A DNA stretch of 64,000 nt. Origin: Atriophallophorus winterbourni. Taxonomy: Eukaryota > Platyhelminthes > Trematoda > Plagiorchiida > Microphallidae. Under the pieces are notes generated by a model. The model ran no database searches and was not told the origin of the DNA. It worked only from the letters and a program-made list of their open reading frames with translations. The stretch spans positions 1 to 64,000 of the forward strand of contig JACCGJ010020171.1 of assembly GCA_013407085.1 (NCBI GenBank), read 5' to 3'. The translations under genes and the position numbers were made by a program. The first letter of the stretch is position 1. The number at the start of each line of letters is the position of its first letter. Below, one piece after another: positions 11,596 to 23,600 of this stretch.

Positions 11596-11613
11596 TGGTG
11601 ACGAGGGTGGGAT
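11596..11613 (+). promoter_or_regulatory. Primer-binding site
   Basis: TGGTGACGAGGGTGGGAT directly abuts the 5' LTR. Its complement ends in CCA and, read a few bases further, contains TTCGATCC-like T-loop sequence, as expected of a tRNA 3' end. The pattern resembles a leucine tRNA, but the isoacceptor cannot be fixed from here. Confidence 0.7.
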
Positions 11614-11727
11614 CGACGAGAATCGTCGGACAGAACTGACAACGCCCGTTTTAGCGACTTTAATGTTCGACCACTGGCAACACTCACAATAGAATGTGAT
11701 GAAGGATTGTCAGAGTGATGAAAACTG

Positions 11728-12270
11728 TGGAAGGATCAGTTTAAAGACTTACGGACGTTTGCGAATCTGAGGAAAATCGAAAAAGCGCATCAAATGGTGA
11801 CGGTGAGGAATGCGCTTGGTGATCAGGCGACGAAGTTCATACAGTGTTTCAACTTTGATGTGAACGAAGACGCAGACGACTGGGAAACAATCTTCGCGAA
11901 GATTGAATAACATTTTCTCGTTCAAGTAAACTAGAAATGGAAATTGTAGAAGCAACAGTTTAGCGACTTTCGAACGTTAGCGAACCTGACAAATACCGAT
12001 GAAGCGTATCAAATGGTGACGCTGAGTTGTGCGCTTGGTGATCAGGTGACGAAGTTTTTGCAGTGCGTCACCTTTGATGAGAACGAAGACGCAGATATCT
12101 TAGAAAAAATCTTCGCGAAGCTCAAAGAATATTGCCTCGGTCAGGTGAACGACACATTTGAACCATACAAATTCAATTGTCGCGCCCAAGATGCCGATAA
12201 GCCGATCAAACATGAAAGGGATCCAGAGCCTCCAAACGGAATACATTTGACCAAACCGCACAGTACGTAA
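11728..12270 (+). pseudogene. Tandemly duplicated gag-like segment
   Basis: Copy a (about 11728-11940) encodes WKDQFKDLRTFANL ... HQMVTVRNALGDQATKF and ends in a stop. Copy b (about 11950-12270) encodes FRTLANLTNTDEAYQMV ... LSCALGDQVTKFLQC ... EKIFAKLKEYCLGQV ... EPYKFNCRAQD and stops at 12268-12270. The layout (aromatic start, GDxxxxF helix, long helix, FxxYKFNxR) is that of metavirus/gypsy-type gag capsid remnants. Identical landmarks are 219 bp apart. Neither copy includes the nucleocapsid zinc knuckle. Confidence 0.65.
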
Positions 12271-12292
12271 GTTTATTATGAAAACGGTAGGA

Positions 12293-12441
12293 TGTGGAGT
12301 GGCTGTCAGATGAATACTTATTGCCAAGTCAGAATGCAGTCGCTGTCAGTGTATCTATCTCTTTATTCTAATTCCCATGAATGATTCATATGTTTTTTGA
12401 CGTTTATTAAATACACATGTGTCGCACATGAATTTTCTACA
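12293..12441 (+). repeat. 3' LTR
   Basis: Begins TGTGGAGTGG after a weak purine stretch (AAAACGGTAGGA) that may be the polypurine tract. Ends TTTTCTACA, followed by the AAATA duplication. Confidence 0.83.
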
Positions 12442-12649
12442 AAATACACTTAAGATTACATTTTTGTCAAGTAGTATCGCAGATTCTATCCGACCTTAAC
12501 TATAACTTGACAGGAACAGATTAACAGATAACGTTAGATTGTGCAATTCAAGAGTAGTTGATGGTGTCAAATTTCAGCGTTCCATTGCATATTCATCCTA
12601 GACTGGCAAAAAGTTGCCAGTGAAAATACCTCATCTTGTTTCAAAAGAC

Positions 12650-15265
12650 GAAAAAAGTCCGACGAGGACAGCATCGCGCAAATAAATACTGTTACTGACT
12701 CGCTGTTACATGTCAAAATCTCAATAAAGTGTCTCTACATGAATTCCCATAGTTTGGTCAATAAATTGGCTGAACTAACCGTGCTGTGAAAACGATACTC
12801 CCCATACCTCGTCGCTGTGACTGAAACCGGGTTTCAATCTTGTATGAATGAAAGCGAACAGATCAGATCATTTTCTACACACACACATGATCATAAAATC
12901 GCTGAGCTGACCGACATGATTCCACAGCATTACCATGTATGCGACTTTAATCACAGAAGATGATCAGATTTACCGTCCGTTTTGGCTTCATTCCTTACTT
13001 CCCAGACAACAACAGTTAATGGTGATGACTACATTGCCCCCTCGGTCTGAGTGATCAAGTTGTGTTGAGCTTTGAATAAGCATGCAGCAATGGACGAGTA
13101 TGAGAGTCCGCAAAACTCTTCAGAACTATCGACTACCTGAGTTTACGTGAAGCGATTAGGTTAGTAAATTGGCGAGTGCTTGATTAGCACAATACGGAAA
13201 CACCCCGCACTGCACTTACAGAAAAACTTCAGTCAAACATATATCAATATTCGCGATATTTTGATGAACAACGGGCTTTTGATAAAGTTTCGTAGTCGCA
13301 CGACAAAATGTTCCGGACCTAGAAACTCTGATTGCTTTCACCACAGAAATTCCGGGACCGATGTATCCTCGCAACAATTTTTCAGAATTCGCAAAAAAGA
13401 AACACTCTCATCAAAAAAGCCAAGCAACATTACTATCTCTTCCCATCTTTGAAAATGAAAGGTAATCCTAAATCGCTATATCCCAGTCGCAATGCTTGAT
13501 TTAGTGAGAAACCATCTGTGCTTCCTGTTCTTATTGAAGAAGGATTAACGGTCTTGTCGAAGGGAATATCTGATGCTCTCGCTCAATTTTGTGATAAAGT
13601 ATTTAGTCCGTTAGTTATTATATCTATTGAAAAATTGCCGCCATCAACGGGGACGCTTACTGCGATCGAGATTAATTCAGCGAATATACAAAGATATTTG
13701 TGTCACATTGACCCTAGGAAATCCCCTGGTGGCAAGGGACTCACTCCGACTATACTGTAATCCTGTGACCAGCAGTTGTGTGAACCTTCAAGTGAATTGG
13801 TTAAACATTCTATAGTCAAATGAGTGGTGCTAACAAAGTGGAAGAAATGAGTAATTTCACCTATCTGTAAATGTGCTAGACGTTCAGATCCCGCAAACTA
13901 CCCTCCTTTCACCCTACTCCTTGTGATATCCGAAGGTCTAAAGCGTATAGTGACGGGAAAATAGTTCATCACTTGTAATCACAAAATGTGCTCTCTGTAG
14001 CGCAGCATGGTTTACGTAAATCTCGCTTATGTTTGACAAACTTGTTGACGGTGTTAAACGACTGGACCCAAGCCGTTGACAAAGAAGCTAGAATAAACGC
14101 ATGCTATCTGGATTTGTCTAACGATATTAATTTAGTTGATCACTTTTGACTGAAGGAGCGGACAGCTAACCGTATGGCTTAAAATTACCTCAGTAGTGGC
14201 ACAGCGATCTTTCTAATCAACGGGGTACAATTACAAGTTATTGATGTCTCTAGTGGCATACCGCAAGTTTCAGTCCTCTGCCCAGTACTTTTCTTCGTTT
14301 ACATTAATAACCTGCAGGAGACGTCCTTATGCGAGATGATTATCTTTGCTGATGATATTAAACTTTGGACGCGGATGAAATCAACTGCGGAGTGTGTACA
14401 GCTACAACGTGATCTAGATGCTTTCCATGAATGGTCAGTACAGAATAAGTTGCTATTCAATTTTCAAAAATGCTAGATGTCGCAAGCTATTACAGTACCA
14501 ATACCACTGTGGGCAGATGATTTTGAGCTGGATCGAATCGGAAATGAATCTTCGATTCTGGAAAGTCGGCAGCCTGTAGAAAAGCCTACATTGCGTGGTT
14601 ATCTGAAAGCGTTCTTGCGACGGATTTTCAGAAACTTTACGCCTATAACGTTGCCCACCATCATGAAAGCCTTAACTCCAACAATAAAGCATGCATCGCA
14701 AGCTTCGACTATTTGGTTAAAAAGAATATATTATTGCTTTATAAGATATACTTTCGTGCAACCAAACTCGTAAATGTTTTCCGGAAAGTAACGTACGAGG
14801 AGCGATTGCTAAACGGAAACTCATTACTCCTCTTCAAATAAGCTTTCGAAGTGATGTGACACTAACTTACAAAATATTATATACCCCACTTCATCCTTCA
14901 AAACAATTATTCGAATAACTTGAGTCACGATACACACGCAGCCACTCAGCGACACTGCAAATTCCCCACACCCGTATCTGTTCTCGACGATATTTTTTTA
15001 TTGTGTACGTGCCCGTTTCCTTTCGAATGCCATCCCCGAAAATATTGTCATCGCGAACAAAATCGAAACTTACATTCGCAATTTGGTTACTTATTTTTTT
15101 GCCTAACGGTTTAACGACACCCGCGTATTGACTAATGATAAGTATTCAAACTGGACTATAATATACATTGTGTTTATTTTATAACTTTATGCTGAAGGAA
15201 TATTTTCTATGATATGGTAATAGTGAAGCTATGTGCTTTTTGTAACCATACATTGAAACTTGAAT
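12650..15265 (+). pseudogene. CR1-like non-LTR copy, strongly degenerate
   Basis: Remnants appear in the expected order with many stops and shifts. Endonuclease: N-terminal MNSHSLVNKLAEL near 12740, VAVTETGF near 12810, and PSVLASFLTS near 12975 with an SDH-like block degraded. RT: DPRKSPGGKGLTPTIL near 13710, PISPICK-like near 13855, DPANYPPFTLL near 13890, and FADDIKLW as ..LLMILNFG in a shifted frame near 14345. C-terminal NSRC-like segments and an IPHTRI block near 14960 follow. It ends in TGCTTTTTGTAACCATA and a decayed TTGAATC tail near 15236-15265. Unlike most copies here it keeps the start of the endonuclease domain. Confidence 0.7.
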
Positions 15266-15699
15266 CATATCTGTCTAGGCTTGGACAACCTGGATCTTGT
15301 TTGTGATTACATAAATAAATAATTTCAGACATTGCCCTCAACAATTTAAGCCCAAGACCTATCTCTTGTAATAAATATGATGTCTCTAAATCGGAGCCAG
15401 AGAACGGAGAAAGAATGGGTAAATTGCGCCTAGAGCACAAGCATCTTGTTGATATGCACAAACATCCGCAAATTGAGCTGTCACTGTTTTTATACGAAAA
15501 TCTCCGTTGACAATCTCGTTCACCCGAATGAACCATATCGCTCTCGTTTACAAATGACGGATTTGTCAGAGTAATTCAAAGTTTCAATGGTCCAAAAAGC
15601 AAATACTTTAGAGTAACCAGAGATTCAAAAATGGGCAATGCATAAAAACAACACAAATGTTTTATAAATATGGAAATTCAGTACGTATATTCATGTTTG
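15266..15699. other. No recognisable gene
   Basis: Short spacer between two CR1-like remnants. A minus-strand open frame at 15207-15536 runs antisense into the CR1 tail and is taken as accidental. Confidence 0.4.
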
Positions 15700-16110
15700 A
15701 TGTTGCATTTGGTTAAAATATACTTGTGAAGATCAGCCTTGAACATGTTCAGGGTCGATGCGCAAATGATGAGTGGAGACAGAGAGTTCCATATAAAACA
15801 AACTGGGACAGCAAAAGAAAGCCTTCGACAATCTGGAGTGTGGAATAATTAACTTGTTGCCCTGCGATATGCTAACGCGTGATTCTTACCGATGAAACAG
15901 GCGTTCAAGTGGGTGATCTACATTATGGAGAATGTTGAACAGCAGGATCAAGTCACACATGAGACAAGGGTACGAAAAGTCAAAGAGGTTTAGAGTTGAA
16001 ATCCGCTTTGCGTATGGCCTGTTATATAGCCAGGTCACCAGTTTTGTAGCGCGGTATACGTCTTGCAGCAAGGTCATGTCTACAATGCGAAACCGTTCAC
16101 AAAATCGGCT
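15700..16110 (-). pseudogene. CR1-like C-terminal fragment
   Basis: On the minus strand it encodes LLQDVYRATKLVTWLYNRPY and ISTLNLFDFSYPCL, the conserved C-terminal region of the CR1-like ORF2 (compare LLQRIYHRTTKLVTGL at about 36,000). A degraded IPHSRL block follows. It meets the next fragment head to head. Confidence 0.65.
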
Positions 16111-16134
16111 GTTCGGCATGTTACTTGGGTGTTT

Positions 16135-16745
16135 TCTTCTCATGATGAATACATATATACACCCGGTTCTAGATTATTCCGCACAATCCTGGACATCATG
16201 TCTCCAAAAGTCATCTTAGTTCTGGATCCAAAATATCAGAGAGCTTCTAAGCTGATAATTTGACTCGAAGATACGCCATTCGCCGGGTGATTCAGACGAC
16301 TGGAGCTGAGGACACTTACAAAGAAGAATGTGAGGTGATCTCATCTTCGCATTCAAAATACTTAATACTGTTTCCCACCCCCCGGACATATTATTCCACC
16401 TTCGAAATTCCAGCAACAGCCGTGTCCATTTTTGCAAGTTGGAAATAACACATTTGAAACGTAACTGCCACAGGTATTTTTATTCGGTACGTGTTTGCTT
16501 TGATTGGAATTCCCTACCTGCCGATTTGGTAGGCTGAAAAAGTTTATCTATATTCAAAACAAAACTGGACCATTATATGTGAGCTAATTCGAATCTTGCC
16601 CGAACTATTATTAAGCTATCATCGTCCCATAGATTTTGATATTATTTATACATATATATACATTTGTATCTATAGTTCCACTCTATGGTTTTTGTAAATT
16701 TAATTGCTTTTTCCAATCATAAATCTTGAATCTTAAATCTTTTGT
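16135..16745 (+). pseudogene. CR1-like C-terminal fragment with heptamer tail
   Basis: Encodes MNTYIHPVLDYSAQSWT, then in other frames AFKILNTVSHPPDILF, KRNCHRYFYSVRVCFDWNSLP and IFKTKLDHYM, the C-terminal end of the CR1-like ORF2. The 3' UTR ends in AATCTTGAATCTTAAATCTT at 16722-16741. Confidence 0.7.
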
Positions 16746-16835
16746 AACCATAGGGCGTGGATAATGGATACCCTACCCATGATTGTTACTTGGATATGCC
16801 CAAACATATTATCGACTCAATAACTTCCTACTGCT

Positions 16836-17650
16836 ATAAAAACTGGAGAAGCTACGGTTGGACGGTAGATTGTTGGCCTGGATACAGGATTAATTGACTG
16901 TTAGAGTCATCGGTGTTAGAGGTGATGGGGAAATATCCAGCAGAGTAGAAGTTACAAGTGGCGTACATCAAGTCTCATTCTTGTGGCCAATACTCTTCCT
17001 GGTGTACGCGAACGATATACGTGATATCGTACTCAGGACAAAATTTTATTTGCGGATGACATCAAAGTCTGGACAAGCGTACGCACCATGGAATATTGAC
17101 AAATTCTGCAAAAGGATTTCGAAGCACTTCATACGTGCTCATTACGGAACTGCCTACTACCGTCCAATATCCATAAATATAAAATGTTAAACGTCGGTGA
17201 ATCCTAAGAATGCTTATAGTGTCAATGATCTTACGGGAAAGAAAGACCATGGTGTGTGGTTTAACAATAAATTGATGTCTTCACAGCAGTGTTCGGTGGT
17301 ATACAACTGGTCCTGGCAAAGCTTAGCACTGCTCAGAATGATCTTTGATAATTTCACAAAGCAGATACTCACACGTTTAATTAACACCTATATCAACTCA
17401 ACAATGGAGTACGATATTCAAGCATGGCCGCCGTGGTTACAAAAGGTCATGAAATTGCTGCAAAGCGTATACTTCCGCGCTACAAAACTGGTGACCGACA
17501 ATACAACAGGACATACGACAAGAGGATTGCAACTCTGAACCTGTTTGAATTTTTGTATCGTCATGTCATTGGTGATTTGATCCTGTTGCATACAGTGGAT
17601 CAACCACATGAACAGATGTTTCGTCCGTAAGAAGCACGTGGTAGCAGATC
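16836..17650 (+). pseudogene. CR1-like RT fragment
   Basis: Encodes LDGRLLAWIQD, VEVTSGVHQVSFLWPILF (decayed from SGVPQGSVLGPILF), VYANDI, a broken FADD region near 17045, then INTYINSTMEYDIQAWPPWL and LLQSVYFRATKLVTD. Stops and shifts throughout. It lacks the endonuclease and early RT, and ends near 17630 after NHMNRCF. Confidence 0.65.
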
Positions 17651-17664
17651 TCATGGATACACGT

Positions 17665-18160
17665 TAATTTGTTCACACTCTAGATCAAATGATAGTAGGT
17701 TCTTCTTTGCTGTCCGAGAATGTTTAATGTAAAGGTCTCTATCACTACATATCGTTTGTGCATCCAGTCTGAACATGTTCAAGGCTGAAATGAAGAGTGA
17801 TGGGAAGATTACGACAAAAATTGCTAGATCATTCAAAACATACGGTGTACGGACAGAGGAGAAAAATTTACGGCAGTTCCTCCGACTTCGCTGATGAATC
17901 AGCTTTAAGATATGTCTCCGGGTTCCGGAACTGGAAACCATCAGAATAAGTCCATGCCATGGGTGCGAAGGTAAATCCTTGCGAACAAGTTGAGTTACTG
18001 CAGCGGTTTTCATAGTTGATCAAACTGTGTTCTCTGACTAAATTTTTGAATCTACGCTGAGCATGCTCTAAGATGTGATGATCACGCCTAAACCATGGGT
18101 ACCAAACGCATACCGCCTTTTCGTGGTGGGGTTTGATGTCCGCGTGTAGGAGTGAGGGAA
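17665..18160 (-). pseudogene. CR1-like C-terminal fragment
   Basis: Minus-strand frames encode CVWYPWFRRDHHILEHAQRR, LVREHSLINYENRC, then GHILKLIHQRSRRNCRKFF and LFISALNMFRLDAQ. These match the CR1 order W.PW..RD, IPHSR.NCRK.F, WN.LP, S...FK..LD. It ends near 17665 by the left junction with the preceding plus-strand fragment. Confidence 0.6.
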
Positions 18161-18224
18161 AGAGAGGCAATTCGGAAGACACGTTTGCGGAGCCCTTCGC
18201 AAATATTGGCGACTCAGAATGCGT

Positions 18225-20690
18225 GGGAACATTTAGCTGAGCTTCAATTTACCGAATCTGCAGAGCAGCACCATTTACCCAGAACAGTCCCTCGAGCGCG
18301 CATTCAGTGAGTTGTTTGACGATATTCCTCTTTATAACCACATTACATGTAATACCCGATCCCGCGGGAACGATTTACCCTCACTCTTAGATCTCGTTCT
18401 GACAAGCAATGAACATGACATCGATAAAGTTGCTTACGAAAGTCCACTGGGACTAAGTGATCACGTCGTCATCCAGTTTGACTATCTGTTTGAAGCTGTA
18501 AGAACAAATGATGACCGTAAAAGTGTTAGGCGGATCAACACTATTACGTTAGGTGATGCTCTGAAAAACAGGTTTAACTGCTAACCGGAAACCAGCAACG
18601 TACATGACTTTTGGATATGGCTAATATCTAATCTCAAAAGTTCAATCGAAGTGAGCTCCAAATTTGTCCTCGGGAACTCAATAAAAAATTTGAAGTTAAA
18701 TTAAGAAGCCGAACTCGTAATTGGTTAACGGTACGAAGCATTGCTTGGCGAGACCATCGGCAAAACCCATCATCCGAGACCTAGGAAAGATTCCGTTCAC
18801 TGCGGAACAAAGTAAACAAATTTGTCATCCAAGACAATTTGCGCTTCCAAGAAGTGATATCATGCATGATGTAGCGAAACCCCAAAATACTATATCGTAT
18901 GGTTAACGATCAAGCTAATGTGAAACCTGGAGTAGCGTCCGTGAACACATCAGCTGGACCAACAACAACTGCAGCAGAAACTGCTGATGCTTTAGCCACG
19001 TTTTATTCATCGGTATTCAACCCGATAGAACATGCAATAAACAGCCCAAATCCAACAATTTCAAACACGGTTGCCTTAAGTGAAATAAGTGTCACTGAGA
19101 AACGCGTCCTCCAAGGTTTATTTAATCTTAAAACCGGAGAGTCTCCTGTAGTCGACCGAATAACCCCGAAAATATTGAAGCAATTTGCGAGTTTGGTATA
19201 CAAACCACTCACTCATCTGTTCGAGCAAACACTGGCAAGTGGAGTGATTTCTACAGATTGGAAACGAGGAATAATTTCTCCAATTTACAAAGGTGAAAAT
19301 TGTTCCGATGTTTCCAATTACCGACCCGTTACTCTTTTACCAGTGATTTCAAAATTACTCGAGCGACTCATTGTTGACGATCTAATAAAACAGTTCGATA
19401 ATAATCAGTTGCTTTCGAGGAACCAGCTTGGATTCAGACGAAATTATTCCTGTTTGTCTAATTTACTGGTAACGCTAGATGATTGGTTAAAATCGGTAGA
19501 TAAAGGACAAGCAATACACGCGTGCTACTTGGATAATTCAAAAGCATTCGATCGTGTTGACCATTCCCTACTTCTGCAGAAGCTTGAAAGGCTTGGTATC
19601 GCTGGAAAGTTGCTAAATTGGCTAAATGACTACCTAACAAATCGCACTAACCATGTACGTGTTGATGGTGCATTATCCAAAACAATTGCAGCAACTATCG
19701 GAGTTCCCCAAGGCTCAGTCCTTGGTCCGATCCTCTTTCTGGTTTATGTCAATGAAATACTGGAAATTGTTCGATGTAAAATTTCGTTATTTGCGGACGA
19801 CATAGAGATTAGGCGCAGCATTCGTAGTCCAGAAGACTGTCTGTTATTACAAAAGGACCTTATTAAGCATCACAGCTGGTCGTTGAAGAACAAACTACCG
19901 TTTAACTGCAACAAATGCAGGATCATGAATGTGGGGAATCGAGTAGAGTTCACACATAACATAGGTTCGCATGTCCTTAAAAATTGCAGTGAAGAAAAAG
20001 ATTCGGGTGTCTAGATATGCTCCATTTTGAAAACATCACTTCAAACTAACAGTACCTTTGAAAAAGCAACACGTGTTCTAAATCTACTCAAACGTGTATT
20101 TGGGAAATATTCGCCAAAGATATTCCCAAGGATCATGAATACATACTTGAGATCAGTCATGGAATACGGTGTGCAGTCATGGTCTCCGTGGCTCAAGAGG
20201 GATGTGGAACTTATGCAGCGAATCTATCACCGCTCAACGAAACTAGTTCTCAGCATCCGAAACAAACCATATAAAGAAAGGATAGCTCAACTGAATCTGT
20301 TCGATTTTCCGTATCGACGAATCAGAGGATACCTTATCTTACTCTACAAAACATTCCAAACTTCTAACTATCCCCTACAGGATTTATTCACGCGAAGGGA
20401 TAGGAGGAATTATCGGACCCATGAATATGTGCTGGTTGTACCCCATTCCCGCCTGAACTGTACAAGGTATTTTTACTCTGTCCGTGTCTGTTTTACTTGG
20501 AACAGTTTATCTTAAACCGTTGCTCACGCCACTTGCTTGCATGACTCTAAAACTAAATTAGACGAATTTTTATTGCATTATTCGTTTTCAGAACACTTAT
20601 ATACTGTTTAATCTATGTTATTATATTGTTTATACACCTAAATTTCAATTGTTACCATCCTATGGTCGTTGCTTTTTAGACCATTAAATA
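18225..20690 (+). mobile_element. CR1-like non-LTR retrotransposon, 5'-truncated
   Basis: Begins inside the endonuclease at a FNLPNLQ segment (about 18,243), continues through RT and the C-terminal domain, and ends in a short 3' UTR with GTTGCTTTTTAGACCATTAAAT, the family 3' consensus just before the heptamer tail. The next base-pairs belong to the 5' UTR of the RTE element at about 20,695, which probably inserted at or near this tail. Confidence 0.8.
18312..20515 (+). pseudogene. CR1-like ORF2 remnant
   Basis: Endonuclease part at 18312-18584: LPSLLDLVLTSNEHDI and PLGLSDHVVIQFDYL. A damaged stretch (18585-18898) lies between. RT at 18899-20014: GIISPIYKG, NYRPVTLLPVISKLLERL, ACYLDNSKAFDRVDHS, GVPQGSVLGPILFLVYVNE, ISLFADDIEI with the catalytic DD. 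An in-frame TAG at 20012-20014 follows EEKDSGV. The frame then continues at 20027-20515 with MNTYLRSVMEYGVQSWSPWL, LMQRIYHRSTKLV and the terminal WNSLS with a stop. Second best preserved CR1-like RT here. Confidence 0.82.
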
Positions 20691-20694
20691 CCTC

Positions 20695-23600
20695 GAATTA
20701 CCGCCAACTGCCGGTCCCAAGCCCGGGGGAAAAAGGAGGAGGGTTGGGCGTGGGGCTAGCAACCCCACCCCGTAAAAGAAAACGCTGCTACAGAAACTGC
20801 AACAACAAAAACTGCACAAAAGCTGCCTGGACGGGAGGACTCCTCTTCAGTGGGGCTCATGACGCGTGCTGGTGAAAGCCTTCGGGAAGCCAACTCGCCG
20901 ATAAGTCTTCTCACGACCAAGGCAAAGACCAGGATAGGGACCTGGAACATCAGAACCCTATATGACAGCGGGAAATTAGCACAGGTAGCCAAAGAGATGG
21001 AACGATACAACATCAAAGTTCTGGGCCTATGTGAGACTCGATGGAATGTGAGCGGTCAGAACAGATTATCTTCAGGGGAAACCATCATCTATTCCGGACA
21101 TGAAGATATGAATCATGACCACACTCAAGGAGTGGCAATAATGTTAGCGCCAGAGGCTACAAGAGCGCTAATGGCATGGGAACCTGTCTCACCCAGACTT
21201 ATGGCAGCCAGGTTCAACTCCAAGGGAAGGAAGATCACCATCATCCAGTGTTATGCGCCAACAAACACAGCCCAAGAAGAGGAGAAGGAAGATTTCTACA
21301 ACTCTTTATAGGCCCTTTTAGACCGGACTCCGCGCAGAGACATAAAGATCGTCATGGGCGACTTGAACGCTAAGGTCGGTGATGACAACACAGTCAAGGA
21401 ACTCATCATGGGCATACACGGCGTGGGTACCTGCAACGAGAACGGAGAGCTGTTCACAGACTTTTGTTCGTTCAATGACTTAGTAATAAGTGGCACCATT
21501 TACCCTCACAAAAGGATCCACAAGACTACTTTGACTTCACCCGATCGGAAGACGGAAAATCAGATAGATCACTTCACCATAGACAGAAAGTGGAGGCGTA
21601 GTGTGCTGGACGTCAGAGTGTGGCGCGGCTCCGATGCAGCCTCCGACCATCACCTGCTGATTGCAACAATGCGGACCAAGCTGAAGTCCTTCAACGATCC
21701 GTCAGGAAGAGCGTACCACAAGTTCAACACACTGTACTTGATGGACAAAAAGAAATCAGATGAGTTCAACTGTGAAGTCACGAATAGGTTCGAGGCGCTG
21801 TCGGAGTTGTCCGACGAAACAATAGAAAACCACTGGGAAGGAATACGAAAGACCTGGCAGGATGCGTGCACTAAAGTTCTGGGGAAGAAAGAGAGGGAAC
21901 AGAAGGAATGGCTGACGAAGGGTACCTGGGAGAAGATTAAGAAGAGGAGGGATCTGAAGATGGAAATTAGCAGATGCGGCGACCTGCAACAGAAGGCAGA
22001 CCTCAAAGCACAATATTGGGAGACAAACCGGGAAGTGGAGAAGCGTGCTAGACAGGAAAAAAGGAAATTTATACACAACCTAACAGAGGAGGCAGAGCTA
22101 GCGGCAAAGCAGAATAACATGAATAGGGTATATGAAATCACCCGAGCCTTGTCAGGGAAGAGTTCCAAACCGAGCAAACCAGTCAAGGACAAAAATGGAA
22201 GAACCATGACAAGCGAGGAGGGGCAAAGGAAAAGATGGGTGGAACATTTTGAAGAAATTCTAAACAGACCACCTCCGCAAACATCTCTTGATATATCACC
22301 AGCAAAAGAATCCCTATGCATTAACATCAACCCCCAACAATTGCAGAAATCATCAATGCCATCAAGTCCCTGAAGAATGGTAAGGCACCAGGCCCTGACG
22401 GCATCCCCTCAGAAGCTCTAAAGGCAGACGCGACAGCGGCCGCGGAGATGTTACACCCCTTCCTCGTGAAGTTATGGGAACAGGAGAGAGTTCCGGCTGA
22501 CTGGAAGCTCGGGCATTTGGTAAAGCTCCCCAAGAAAGGCGACCTTTCCCAATGCGGCAACTGGCGAGGAATCATGTTGCTGCCCATCCCCAGCAAAGTA
22601 CTGACCAGAATCATCTTGGAGAGGATGAAAGAGGCGTTAGACAAGAAACTTAGAACAGAACAGGCGGGGTTTAGGCAAGATAGGTCATGCATAGATCATA
22701 TCGCCACTCTGCGTATTATCATCGAGCAATCCATCGAATGGCAGTCTCCTTTGTACGCGATCTTCGTCGACTTCGAAAAAGCGTTTGACAGCGTCGACAG
22801 TGAGACAATATGGAAGCTAATGCAACACTACGGAATCCCGCAAAAGCTGATAAACATCATCCAACAGCTCTATGAGGACTCATCATGCCAGATCATCCAC
22901 AACAGAAAGCTGACAGACCCCTTCCCAGTGAAGACTGGAGTGAGGCAAGGTTGCATGCTCTCGCCGATAATTTTCTTGATCGTCATAGACTGGATTATGA
23001 GAAGAACCACAGAGGGCAGCAACACCGGCATCCAGTGGACCCCCACCAAACATCTCGAAGACCTTGACTTTGCGGATGACATCGGCCTCCGGTCTCACAA
23101 GCAACAGCATGCACAGTCTAAGCTAACGCGCCTAGCAGAAGAGGCAGAGAAGACGGGCCTGAAAATCAACATAAAGAAAACCGAGGTGATGCGATTGAAC
23201 AACCAACTACAGCAGCCACTGCATCTACAGGGGAAAGACGTGGTGGAGACTGACCGCTTTGTTTACCTTGGAAGCGTGGTCAACATTGATGGTGGCACAG
23301 AAGACGACGTCAAAAGCCGAATCAGCAAAGCAAGGGTAGCGTTCAACACCCTGCGTCCCATCTGGAAATCTAAGGCCTTGTCCCAGCGCAGCAAAGTCCG
23401 CATCTTTAACACCAACGTAAAAGCAGTCCTCCTCTACGGGTCCGAAACATGGCGGGTTACCCACAACATCACAAACAAGATACAAACATTTGTCAACAAG
23501 TGCTTGCGCCACATTCTTAACATCAGGTGGCCTGAGAAGATTTCAAACACAGACCTATGGCGTAGAACCAACCAGAACCCCCTTGATCAGGACATCAAGA

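Larger units (their letters stand above)
11441..12441 (+). mobile_element. Miniature LTR retrotransposon, 1001 bp, gag remnants only
   Basis: Two similar direct repeats beginning TG and ending CA (155 bp at 11441-11595 and 149 bp at 12293-12441) flank about 700 bp. The 5-bp duplication AAATA lies at 11436-11440 and 12442-12446. A tRNA-like primer site follows the left LTR directly. The interior carries two degenerate copies of one gag-like segment and no protease, RT or integrase. The LTRs differ at roughly a fifth of positions by eye, so the insertion is old. It could have moved only with proteins from a related autonomous element. Confidence 0.85.

Noticed and set aside
15207..15536. 109-codon minus-strand frame
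   Set aside because: It runs antisense through the 3' end of a plus-strand CR1 copy and has no family signal.
21650..22330. Long minus-strand frame of 226 codons
   Set aside because: Antisense shadow of the RTE coding region, with low-complexity Ser/Leu/Phe composition.
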